Of a stretch of 64,000 nt of DNA, positions 47,301-57,418 are shown in pieces. Source of the DNA: Miscanthus floridulus (taxonomy: Eukaryota > Streptophyta > Magnoliopsida > Poales > Poaceae); NCBI RefSeq assembly GCF_019320115.1, contig NC_089587.1, positions 81,141,957 through 81,205,956 on the forward strand. The letters run 5' to 3'. Position 1 is the stretch's first letter. The number at the start of each line of letters is the position of its first letter. The notes beneath the pieces were generated by a model that worked only from the letters and a program-made list of their open reading frames with translations, did no database searches and was not told the origin of the DNA. Both the position numbers and the translations under genes were made by a program.

Positions 47301-48684
47301 TGTCGGGTTCATAAACCCAGGGTCCCTCATGGACCTACTTCCCAGCAAAAGCTCAGCTTAGCAAACGACATTGCGAATAATGTGTGACTCCTGGGCTAGC
47401 CTAGAAGGGCGATCCAATCTCCGACTAGAAGGCCTAGCTAAGGAAAGGACGACGCTTGCTTCCAACTCTAGCCCGCCTCTCCGACCAAAAGGCCTAGCCA
47501 AGGAGGAACGACGCTAGCTTCCAACTCCGGTCGCTTCTCTGACCGAAAGGCCTAGCCAAATAGGAACAACGCTTGCTTCCAACTCTGATCGGCCTCTCCA
47601 ACTGGTAGGCCTAGCCAACGCCGCTTCTGACTCTAACCCGCATCTCTGATCGGAAGGCCTGGCCAGCACCGCTTCCGACTCTGACCCACCTCTCCAACCA
47701 GAAGGCCTGGCTAGCACCGCTTCTAACTCTGACTCGTGTCTCCGACTGGGGTTGCACCGAACCTCTGCTTATAGCTCTTCTCCAACTAGCTCGGTCATAG
47801 CCAACTAGGACCAACCGACCAGGGATGCCCGCTCGGTGAGGACCCAACAAATGAGCGGAGCAAGTAAGGCAGGGTGCTCAAGTCAACCATGATACCAAGG
47901 ACCGTACCCTATACACCTACAGCATAGAACTAACATGGCATGTCAGAAGGGTGCCCTACCACCTTCTAGGCATGTTAGAGCCCCATCAGTGTTGTGGGCA
48001 CCGACGTTTGCCCTATAGTGTTGTGGGTGCCCTCAACTACCATACCAGGTGAATAGGTAAAACCCCCCACATGCCTCTGGACATCAACAGTATTGTGGGT
48101 GCCGTCATGTGCCATACATGGTGAATACGGTAAAACCTCCCACATGCGTCTGACATAAACAATGTTGTGGGCGCCTACAATCATCATTGTACCCGACAGC
48201 GTGGGCAACAAGATTTATTAGCATACGTAAACTCTCCCTCTCTCACTTGTAAGGCTGTCCCCTTCATCTATAAAAGGGGATGCACTCTCTCCTAAGAAGG
48301 GAGACTCTCGGCCAATTACGACTCTCGAACAATTTGAACAACCAATGATCGATTCACCCTCTGCTAGCTTTAGACACTCTAAAGCTACACAGAGCACACA
48401 CTCGAATACTTAGCGCACATAGGAGCTCCCATCACTCATGGCCCTTCGGTCTAGAGTCCGACTAGACCTCTTGCACCCCCATCTTACTCCCTTCTATTTG
48501 TAACCCCACAGCAAACTTCGAGCACCTGGGCTCAGGAATAAAGTCACCGACCGACTCAAACTGGACGTAGGGCACATTGCCTGAACCAGTATAAACCCTG
48601 TGTCATTGAGTGCTAGGCCACATCCGATCACAACATACAACAAAACTATAAATATTTACATGTTGGTCACTTTCTGCACCAACA
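47301..48684 (+). repeat. 3' LTR of Ty3 copy B
   Basis: Starts TGTCGGGTTCATAAACCCA right after the polypurine tract and ends CTTTCTGCACCAACA. 1384 bases. It has the TATAAAA at 48269-48275 and the U3 minisatellite at 47385-47760. Confidence 0.94.
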
Positions 48685-48814
48685 AATTACATCAAAAATA
48701 GGGGAATTTTTGCCAAAATTTTCTTCCTAAAGTACGTATTAATCAGCGCCATTAGTTTTTCTAGTTCATTAAGTAATCAATTTGTTTTTTGTTATGAGTA
48801 TGCATGTATGCCTC
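48685..48814. other. Short spacer between Ty3 copy B and solo LTR
   Basis: 130 bases of AT-rich DNA ending in GCCTC, the target duplication of the next insertion. Confidence 0.6.
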
Positions 48815-51800
48815 TGTAACACCTCTGGTGTTATTCTTGCCTAATTGCACTTGCATTTCATATTCATGAGCACCATTCATCCATTCATGAGCATATATCA
48901 CTTGAAACATGGGAAACATGACTTTGAAACAAGAGTACCATTTCAAGTGTTTTTCACCGTTTCAGTACCTTTAGTGCTTGATTATTGTATGACCGAGGTG
49001 TGGTATAGCTAAATATATTGTTAAACATCTTAGCTATGCTTAGAAAGTCATTAGGAACAATGTTCATGTTGATCATTTTGCCTGATTAAGATTTCAAATC
49101 ATGGTTTGACTTGTTTTGACCCTAGGACTTTTTGGTTTGACTGTTCAAAAAGTGCCACTTAGAATGTTTGCATGTCTAAGCAACCTAAAACAAAGTTGTA
49201 GCAAATTATATGAGGAACAAAAAGTATTTTGTGACCAAGTCATGAAAATGTGCACAACATGCTCTAAATGGTCCCACAAGTCAGAATTTGGGTTGATTTC
49301 AACACTTAAAAATTTCTAAGTATAAATTCCAAGTTTCAGTTTCTTGAACACGACTTTGGCATGATTTTTCTCTCTATCCTTTGCGAATTAGACAGTGATC
49401 TTTAAATGAGTTTTGTAGCTGGCATGTAGGTGTACAACTTTCGTTTTGATTTCTTTCGCTAACACTCAACGGATTAGGAGATCGAGCCTCGTCTTTTGGC
49501 GCTGTCAGTCAGCCTTTCGTTCTCTGAATCGCTGCTACAGTGCCCGACCGGTTCAGAAGATCACCGCCGCGTGGATGCCGCGCGTCGCCGGCCTTCTGCT
49601 CGAGCTGGCCACGTGCCACGGGCTTCCTGACGCTGCTGGCCGAGTCTTGAGCACCCCGCGCGCCTGCCTGACCAACTCGCCCGCCCATTTTCATTTCCTT
49701 CGCCGCAGCGCTCTCTCGCAGCAACAGCGCGCCGGCTCCTCCGTCGACGCCGAGCAAGCGCCGTCGCCCAGCGCGCTCACCGCCGTGAAATCGCCACCTC
49801 CAGTTAGCGCTCAGCTCCGTCTTCACCTCCCCTAGCTACTCCATCTCACCGTCGAGCTGGAGAACCCAAGGTAGTGGCCCAATTGAGTTTTCACCGCCAC
49901 CGCAACTCGCCGGAGTTGGAGCTCACCGTGGCTAGCACGACACAGCTCCTCTCTTCCTTCCCTACCTCCCATTTTGTCTTCTCCGTCGCGCACTGTTACT
50001 CGGGTGATGATGTCACCATCCCCGCCGGCCCCGTCTGGCCGGAACGCGGCCGCGCACCGCCATGCGCCATGGCCGAGCCGCCAAGCTCCGTGGCTGGGGT
50101 GCTTAGGGGTCAGTAGGGAGTGAGGTTAGAGTACCAATAGATTCGGTTCATCATGTAGGTCACGCCGGTGCTGTCGGTTTCGTCGGGGAGATCACCGTCG
50201 GCGAGCTCGATCATCGCCGCGCCGACGTGTGCCGTCTCCCCTGTTTTGTGTCATTGACACGGGGGTCCCGCACGTCAGTCGCTGAGCCGAAGGGGGAGCC
50301 AGGCTTGGGCTGCACTGTGTCGTGGGCCATCGGGTCCCTTCGGGCCGGCCCAGTAACGCTTAAGTGAATTGATTTTCATTATTCTTTATTATTTGAAATC
50401 TGAAATGGTTTGAAAAATATTTGGATGGTCAAACTTGCTCCAAATTTGTTGAAACAAATTTTGCTTTGTTCCTTATCATCAGATCTACTTGGGAAAAATT
50501 GTGCATGTCATTTTTGAGATACTTTTCTGTAGAATTTTATTTAATCATGAATATTGCTGATAACTTGAAAAATATGTATAAAAATCTATAGTCTGCAGAA
50601 AAATATGATTTCAAGTTTGTTAATCTTCTTAGGTCATGTACTTCCTAGGAAAAAAATATGTTTCATGCATGTGCTGTGGAAAACTTTGGAGGTGTAGTTC
50701 AAGTGCCTTTAATGGCTGATTTTTGTTATTTTTGCTAAAGAGCAAACTTGTATGAAACATGCATGTGAAAATTTTTGGACAGTCATTATATGCTATGAAG
50801 AACCTAGGAAAAATATTAATTTTGTTGTTTGACACTTTTCATAGTACAAAGTAATTTCATGCTCATTTTTATGCTATAGCTTGTCATTTTTGTGTAGGAT
50901 AGTTTACTTATCCAAATGCCATGAAATTTTTATGGTAGTCTGTTTAGGGTAGTATTATGCTACTGTAATTTTCTCAGATTTTTAGGAGCATCAGAAATAT
51001 AGGTTGCTATTCAAACCTATTATTAATTAGGGTTTAAGCAAGTGTTGCTTTAAGTGTGATTAAGAAATTAGTAAAGCTTTGGTGTATCTTTGAAGCATTT
51101 CATAAGATATGTTAACTTAACATATTAGTAGTAGAAGAGAATGCAGTAGATGACATGTGCTTGTAGTATAGTTTCTTGGATGATGTTGACTACCTTGCAT
51201 TTAAACATATCCATGGCATTCATCTCCTTTGATGCACCGTTTGCATAATCACTTACGCGCATTGCATCATACAGGATCGCAAACCGAGAACCCAGTCGTC
51301 ATACCCGAGGAGCCCGAGGAGCAGCTCGAGGTGCAGCAGCAGGAAGTGCCAGAAGCCGACGAGGAGGAAGTTGAGGAACTTCCGGAGTGCCCCGATCACC
51401 GTCCGAGCTCCTTCGAGAGAGGCAAGCCCCGGAGCATTTTCTCCCGGTTTGCAATAATTTAATTAAATGCTTTACTTTAATTGATGCATTACGTTCAGGA
51501 GTTGTTTGCAACCGTTGCTGCATTATACCTTGCTTACCTTTATTATACTATATCCTTGTTACCCTGGTATCCGCAGTCGAGTCAATGCTTAGCTGGTTTA
51601 GACCGGTAGAAGTCGGGTGATTTCCTGTCACCTGCGAGCTATAGGTGGTTACCTGGATCTGCTTGGATGACTATGAAGTCATGGTATAACTAAGTGTTAA
51701 ATGAAGTTGAGACCGGACGGAGACTTGCAGAGTTTTGGACTGTAGTGTTTCCGTCTGTGTCGATTAAGGACCGACCGTTGTTGGGCCTCGAGTCATGTTG

Positions 51801-52893
51801 AACGCATGCCTTACATTTAGCTAGCCGGATAAAGTACCTTCCGACCGCGAAGCTGGGAGATTTTTCGGGCCGAGTGGATTGCCCGCAACGCACTGTGCCA
51901 GAGCAGGTGTGGTAGGACACGGGGGTGGGATGATAAGGCCAAAGTGCAGTCGGTCGGCCCCCGGGTACATGTGGTTCCTGGCAAACTCGAGATTCCTGGA
52001 AAGTTGACTCGGTGATCAATATCTCACTTTAGCGGGTGAGTGAGGTTTGTGTAAGGAACAAATCACCAGCTGGTTAGGAATCGATTCGAATCGCCATCGC
52101 TCCTGGATAGTGAGCACTTGACTTGAGTTACTTCATCGTAGTAATTATTTATGGAACACTTGGACAGTTATAATGAATATGACAGTATAGAAGTTGTTTA
52201 ATGATCATTGGTTATCATTATCTGCTTAATCACATGTTTACTCTAGTATAGGTGCAAACCTAGTTGACAGGTTAATAATAATTAACTTGGCAATAATGCT
52301 TTTAGAAAGGTTCTTGAAATGCTAAAAATGCTTCTTTTTGCAAATGAGTCAGCTACCCTACTATAAAGCCCTTCATACTCCTTGGTGTCATTCATTTTCA
52401 GTTATGTCGGGTAAGTCTGGCTAAGTACCTTCTCGTACTCAGGGTTTTATTCCCACTTGTTGTAGATGGGCAGATGTATTACGGCTACTGTATCAACTGC
52501 CTTTATCCTGCGATGGGTGATGCTTAGGACCATGGGCATGGTCATTCCTTACGTCTCGTCTGATGCTTTTGTTGGAGATGATCATTTGCTGGCACTATAT
52601 TTAAACTCCGTGTGTGTGTGTGTGTGGTTTGAACAAATGACTTTCGCTACTTTTATTCGAACTGGTTTGTAATAATTATGTTTGAACTCTGATGTATCTG
52701 AGATTGCGAACTTTTATGTAATATGTGATGGTGACCGCTAAACTTATTACGATCATGGCTGGGACACGAGTTGGTTTGAAATCCTTCGTGATTTCACGGA
52801 CTACCGGGTTATACGGGCTTAAGTTTGCTCAATCATCTGCTCTGGTAGATGATTTTCTTACTTAATTTCGTATAATTGGTCGGTTCTGTTACA
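48815..52893 (+). mobile_element. Solo LTR, about 4.1 kb, plus strand
   Basis: Begins TGTAACACCTCTGGTGTTA (a short hairpin end) and finishes GGTTCTGTTACA. It is flanked by identical GCCTC at 48810-48814 and 52894-52898, a perfect 5-bp target duplication. There are no internal primer site or pol genes. The very long LTR and TGTAACA..TGTTACA ends resemble Tekay/Del-type elements. The interior has a GC-rich block (49500-50340), AT-rich DNA, an acidic exon (51275-51462) and a (TG)n run near 52612. Its 5' start differs from that of the solo LTR at 6522-11028, so it is probably a different family of the same general type. Confidence 0.88.
51275..51462 (+). CDS. Acidic mini-exon inside plus-strand solo LTR
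   Basis: A splice-acceptor-like CATCATACAG is followed by an open frame with EEPEEQLEVQQQEVPEADEE, EVEELPECPDHRPSS and a basic end (FERGKPRSIFSRF), closing with a TAA. Strong Glu bias and the place in the LTR match the segment at 8100-8194 in the other solo LTR. Possible meanings are an LTR-encoded small protein or a remnant of a spliced transcript. Function unknown. Confidence 0.4.
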
Positions 52894-52904
52894 GCCTCTT
52901 GGCC

Positions 52905-53031
52905 TACCGCATTGGTTGAGATTATCTTTTCTTTCATGCAAAAGAACTGAACATGATTATGTACCACATTGGTTGAGATTTTCTTTTCTTTCCTTCCATT
53001 TTATGCAAAAGAACTGAACATGATTATGTAC
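52905..53031 (+). repeat. Two-copy tandem repeat
   Basis: Two units sharing TACCGCATTGGTTGAGATT, CTTTTCTTT and ATGCAAAAGAACTGAACATG. The second has an extra CCTTCCATTTT. It begins just outside the solo LTR duplication. Confidence 0.85.
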
Positions 53032-53439
53032 ATTGTATGCATGTGAGCCAATCTTGCATGCGAGTGGCCGAGCACTGAGCCACTGAGCAGCAGCGGAGTA
53101 GACTAGCAGGTAGGTATGTTTATGTCATTGTCTTCAACTACAGTTAGTAAAATAATGTAGCATTTATAGTGATTTGTCATGTCACCGTCGAATAGACTTT
53201 TCAGTGTCCTTCAAAATAGTGATTGAAGTCTGAAATCGAATAGGCTTTTCAGTCATAGAATCTAGGCTCTCCAGTGTCCTACAATGTAGGCTTTTCAGTG
53301 ATTCTGAGTAGACTTTCTAGGAGCATTTATAGCATAATACATTGGCTAGCAAACCTGCCTCCGCCTATATATATGTGTTCTAGGATGCATTGCTAACCAA
53401 AAGGAAAACCAAACTAGTATTCGGTTTCGTTGGAGTAGG
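53032..53439 (+). other. Flank and possible promoter of the GRF pseudogene
   Basis: Contains several CTTTTCAGTG.. repeats (53195-53310; for example AGGCTTTTCAGT and GGCTCTCCAGTGTCCTACA) and a TATATATA at about 53368-53375, roughly 65 bases before an ATG. Confidence 0.45.
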
Positions 53440-54110
53440 AATGTCTGGAGGGTCATCTAAAGGAAAGGGAGAGGAAAGGGGGGGACGAAGGGAACTCCCA
53501 TTGTGTGAGAGGGGTCTCTTGGGCCTGATTTCTTTGAGGAACCAATGTATCAGTTTCCCCCTGAGAGCAAGAGTGATTTCACTAAAGAGTGCCCTCTTAG
53601 AGGATACGATAACAGGAAGGAAGATTGGGCACTGCCTAGTGCAGATGTTCGCCGAGGGGATCGATGGAGGTCATTGCTTCTTCAAATGCCCACAAGCATG
53701 GGTAATTGCTATTACATTTTGTTTGTTAAATATGTTTCTCGAATACCCTTACAAAATCGTAGGACATACTTATTGTAGTCTTTTGAGTCTGAAGAAATTT
53801 GTGGGTTCACTAGGTGGGTTGATCCTCGACCAATTTATCCACATTAGCAGTACATCTACTACCAGTAGGACCAAATCTTCGATCTACAAAGGAAAGTTAG
53901 CAGTGGGTACAAGGAAAACAAAGACGATGACAACAACAATGGTGCAAGTTCATAGGAGGCACTCTGTAATGATCCATATTGCACCTGCCCTAATCACAAG
54001 AACAAGGGGCCTCCGCCGTCACCCCTACCACCACCAACAACAACAATGGGAGGCTACTATGGAGAAGGTGCAACACAATTTGCTATGTGGCCACACTACT
54101 AGGACAACCC
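53440..54110 (+). pseudogene. GRF-type zinc finger protein pseudogene, plus strand
   Basis: An ATG-led Lys/Gly-rich start (SGGSSKGKGEERGGRREL) is followed in a second frame by MYQFPPESKSDFTKECPLRG, then in a third by HCLVQMFAEGIDGGHCFFKC and PQAW. A GTAATT..TTGTAG intron (about 53702-53777) leads to ICGFTRWVDPRPIYPH and a tail DPYCTCPNHKNKGPPPSPLP. CFFKC..CGFTRWVDP is the GRF zinc finger pattern common in plant transposon-like genes. At least two frameshifts and several TAG codons at expected Gln positions disable it. Confidence 0.7.
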
Positions 54111-54134
54111 TATCTTATTCACATGGCACATCCA

Positions 54135-54325
54135 TGTGTTTGTTGTTTGGTTTAATTACCTAAGGCATGTTAGGTTTAGTCAAAGGAACTATGTACCCTT
54201 GTTTAGTACATGTTCTCACATGCCATTTTGTGTGCTTGTTGTTCGCTTCAATTACCTAAGGCATGTTAGGTTTAGTTCAGGACTTCTGTATCCTAGTTTG
54301 GTACATGTTCTCACATGTCATTTCA
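54135..54325 (+). repeat. Two-copy tandem repeat of about 95 bp
   Basis: Units share TTAATTACCTAAGGCATGTT (first) and TCAATTACCTAAGGCATGTT (second) and TAGTACATGTTCTCACATG.. ends. It lies just downstream of the GRF pseudogene. Confidence 0.85.
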
Positions 54326-54654
54326 TGTGTTGTATGTGTTGAATTATATAATGCCCTACTTCATTAGGTTTTGTTTGCAGCATGTGATCACATTTCACTA
54401 CGTCTACAATATTAAACTGAATATTATGACCACAAATAATGAAAACAACTACATAATGAAAAGTCCAATACTATGACACATTAAACAACACAATAATACT
54501 AGAAGTACGTGCCAACAAACTAAATAACACAGTACATGACCTAAGCATGCCCATACTTAAAGTGCCTTACATGACAACATAACGAAAAGTCCAACAGTAG
54601 ACAACATTGTTCATGAATAAACCATAGAACTAGCAAGTAATAGAGACTACTGAG
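54326..54654. other. Interval between the two convergent GRF pseudogenes
   Basis: AT-rich with repeated ACATAATGAAAAGTCCAA-like text (54455 and 54575). It is probably the 3' end of the minus-strand gene. No coding frame. Confidence 0.45.
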
Positions 54655-55376
54655 TGCAATGAGGCCAATTTCCCTTTCTTAGGGCATCGAGATTCTCCTC
54701 CATCGCTGCTTTCGCTCGGCGTGCACGCTCAAGCTTCTTCTCCTACTCCCTGTACGTAGCAACATGCCTCCTTTCCTCCTCTTTCTTGTGCTCCTTTTCT
54801 ATAGCCTCCTCTCTACGTCTCTTCTCCATCATCTCCTTGTCCTCTGCCTCCCACCGCAACAATTTCTACATCCATTCCTTGTCTTTAGGCTCGATCTCAA
54901 TGTCGATCCACTACTCAAAATCACAGAGCGGTGGAGGGGTCTACAACAAATGCAATTATTACAAAACAAAAAAAATCATGCAAGATGTCATATGACACAA
55001 AATAATTATTACACAACATCAATTCCTCACCATCTTGTTAATGGGGCGCTGACGAAGTGTACGCTCAAACGCAAAATTGGAACACATCCAATACCTCTTC
55101 CTATATGTGTCCTCTTCATCGGACTTGGCTACCTTGCAAGGATCGCCGCAAAAGCACATGGGCACTAGAACACCACTAGGCAGAGGCAATGGGTCAAAGG
55201 CATTTCCGGTCATCCGGCCATAACTACAATTTATCCATTTTTGTTCTAAGAACCGAAAGCAATTAGCATTAAACCCTACACCTAGGGTTTCCCATTTGAT
55301 CCACAACAATGAACCCATAACATAACAATGTGCGCTGAGGTTACCTTGGTTTGCTAGCTTTTCCACGCCTTGGCAT
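54655..55376 (-). pseudogene. GRF-type zinc finger / coiled-coil protein pseudogene, minus strand
   Basis: Exon 1 is MPRRGKASKPR before a GTAACC donor (about 55344-55376). Exon 2 (about 55030-55240) reads VLVPMCFCGDPCKVAKSDEE, then RKRYWMCSNFAFE. Exon 3 (54665-54937) reads PPPLCDFE, WIDIEIEPKDKEWM, then a long charged coiled-coil (EMMEKRRREEAIEKEHKKEE). Cys-x-Cys..Cys..Cys fits a GRF zinc finger. Exon 3 has three internal stops, all TAG at places where Gln (CAG) is expected. It is tail-to-tail with the plus-strand GRF copy. Confidence 0.7.
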
Positions 55377-55655
55377 CCTATGGTTGTATAATATAAATAT
55401 TAAAATTGCATAAAACCCTAAGTAATGACGATTCTTAAGCTGAAAAATCTGACTAATATATATCGAATCGATGTGAAAAAAAACTAGGAGGGAGTGAGGA
55501 TACCTTGCTCTCGAAGATCTATGGATCAAATCAAAGTTTTCAAGGTCCAATATGTCGATTCGTGAGGTAAGACAAAGTGGGGAGAGAAAAGACCTGAGAG
55601 GAGAAGAAAGAAGAGGAAGAAGGCTCGGGTAGGAAGGTTGGGCGCTGGGTTAAAA
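55377..55655. other. Upstream flank of the minus-strand GRF pseudogene
   Basis: AT-rich, then purine-rich (GGAGAAGAAAGAAGAGGAAG near 55600). No gene seen beyond possible leader exon. Confidence 0.45.
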
Positions 55656-55659
55656 CACC

Positions 55660-55860
55660 ACCTCGGCGCCATAGATCTTGGTGCCGAGAATGGCGCCAAT
55701 AACCACGGCGCCAAGCTTGGCACCAATAACCCTAGCGTTGTGCTGCCTACCTGGTCAGCATCCACGCCACCAACGTAGCCCCGACCTAGGCACCAAACCC
55801 TTTATCACCGAGACTTGTAAGCTCGACGCCACCAACGATGGCACCAAGCTAAGGGTCCAG
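55660..55860. repeat. Cluster of GGCGCC-centred hairpin repeats
   Basis: Several short palindromes, for example CTCGGCGCCATAGATCTTGG paired with CCGAG, GGCGCCAAGCTTGGCACC, and CTCGACGCCACCAACGATGG. Clusters like this resemble subterminal repeats of a DNA transposon, perhaps the right end of the element holding the PMD/GRF genes. No TIR partner was found on the left. Confidence 0.55.
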
Positions 55861-56382
55861 ATTTTGAAAGCATACCTTTAGGGGCATATTTATGAAAAAC
55901 TTTCAAAAAAGGGCCAAAAACAAAAAAGGTGGTGCTACATCATCTATTCCACGAGACTAGTCACATGTGTTGATGCTCCAAATTATCATGTCACAACTGA
56001 TGCTCCATTCTCATTTAAGCTATAATGGCAACCTTCATCTATGGCCATTGGCCCCATATTGCAATAGGCAAATAGTACAACAAACGTAACTTTATTCTCT
56101 CACCTCATCACTTTCTGTTAGATCCTCGTGTCACTTACAAGTGGGACCATATATCTTTCTCTTTACCAACACTAATGCGTCTACTTTCTCAATACTTGTT
56201 CTCCTAGAGTGGGCAAACATCCAAGCTCACATGAAAAGAGTTTCATGCATCAATATTTCATAATGTTGTGGCCCATCAGCTTAGACATCTAGGCCTACCC
56301 TATAAGGCTACAAGTAGCGGAAGTGGATGCCTATGATTGCTTGTTTTTTGTGTCACCAAAGGACATCACTTTTAGACACAAA
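55861..56382. other. Unassigned AT-rich DNA
   Basis: Nothing recognisable beyond an A-rich patch at 55893-55928. Confidence 0.5.
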
Positions 56383-56392
56383 AAAGAAAAGG

Positions 56393-57408
56393 AAAAAGTC
56401 TATTTTACCTCTTAAACTATCATTGTAATCTATTTTTTCTTGAACTCTAAACCATACATCTTACCCCCTGAAGTTAAACACTCAAAATCATTCAAATTAC
56501 CTCTCTACAATGTTTCAAATGTGGTTTTGTCTTTTATAGTTAAAAAATCTAGTAAATACTTGATGAGGCCTATTAAACCATAGAAAATGTCTCCAAGATT
56601 CTAAAAGTTCCAAAAAATCATAGAGATGGATTGGGATATGAAAAATCTAAATAAAATATTTAGAGCTCATGAAAATATCTTTAGAAGCTTCCAAACATTA
56701 TATTTAACTCTAGGATAATGTGAAAACTCAAAAAATCTAGAAAAAGTCCAAAAACATTCTAATGGATGTCTAAACGTGTTTTAAAACTTTCCACAACATA
56801 AAAAAGACACAGCCAACATGAAGCAACATTAATGTGTGTTGCATTCATGCTAGTTGCATCTCAATTCTCAGCCAAAGTTTTTAAAACACATTTAGACATT
56901 CATTAGAATGTTTTGGAAGTTTTCTAAATCTAAAATTTGAAGTTTCTTGATATAGTTCAAGTGCTATAAATATTCTATATGGATTCTTCATATCCTAATC
57001 TATCTCTATATCTATGATTTTTATCAGAATTTTTAGAAGGTTAGAGACATTTTTGAGGTTTAGAAACCTTATCAAGCACTCCATTCGTTCTAGTTTATAA
57101 GTTGTTTTGGCTTTTCTAGATACATAGCTTTTACTATACACCTAGCTATATACTATGTGTAGATATGTAGCAAAAGTGCTATGTACCTAGAAAAAGCCAA
57201 AATGACTTCTAATTTGGAACATATTGAGTATATTTACTGATTTTTTAACTAGAAAAAAGACAAATCTGCCTTCAAAACCACTTCAAACTAGGATAAAGAG
57301 GTAATTTGAATGGTTTTAAGAGTTGGGGTGTAAGATATCTAGCTGTGGAGCTTTAGGAGAAAAAATCAGACCATGACAATAGTTAAGGGAGTCAAATGGA
57401 CTTTGTGT
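56393..57408. mobile_element. Mutator-like foldback element with long inverted repeats
   Basis: Left arm (56393-about 56840) and right arm (about 56845-57408) are imperfect reverse complements over most of the element. Matching points are AAAGTCTATTTTACCTC with AAAGTCCATTTGACTCC, CATTCAAATTACCTCT with the same text reversed from 57296, GTTAAAAAATC..AGTAAATA, and AACATTCTAATG.ATGTCTAAA. It is flanked by AAAGAAAAGG at 56383-56392 and 57409-57418, a 10-bp direct repeat (9 bp is typical of Mutator). There is no transposase. A Stowaway MITE sits in the right arm. Confidence 0.75.
57079..57228. mobile_element. Stowaway MITE nested in the foldback element
   Basis: 150 bases, ends CTCCATTCGTTCTAGTTTAT and, reversed, CTCAATATGTTCCAAATTAG. 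It has the inner blocks TTTTGGCTTTTCTAGATACA and AAAAGCCAAAATGACTT typical of Stowaway MITEs. The flanks are CA and TA, so the TA duplication has one change. Confidence 0.85.
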
Positions 57409-57418
57409 AAAGAAAAGG

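Larger units (their letters stand above)
33313..48684 (+). mobile_element. Ty3/gypsy Tat-lineage retrotransposon, copy B, full length
   Basis: A 15.4-kb element with two LTRs, primer site, gag, protease, RT, RNase H, second RNase H, integrase, a long 3' region with an antisense ORF, and a polypurine tract. The lineage is set by the second (archaeal-type) RNase H after the first and by the antisense ORF. All coding parts have stops. A hand comparison of about 290 bases of the two LTRs gave roughly 10 percent differences, so the insertion is old. The flanks (GATTG left, AATTA right) do not form a clear 5-bp duplication. It has split whatever host or transposon sequence linked 33.3 kb to 48.7 kb. 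Confidence 0.95.

Noticed and set aside
33308..48689. 5-bp target duplication for Ty3 copy B
   Set aside because: The flanks GATTG and AATTA do not match; I left the element without a duplication rather than force one.
49446..50116. Open frames of 129 and 80 residues in a GC-rich block
   Set aside because: They lie inside the solo LTR with a perfect target duplication and show no known domain; composition explains them.
53390..54163. 257-residue plus-strand open frame as a single gene
   Set aside because: Only its middle part follows the GRF zinc finger; the protein-like text switches between three frames, so it is a frameshifted pseudogene.
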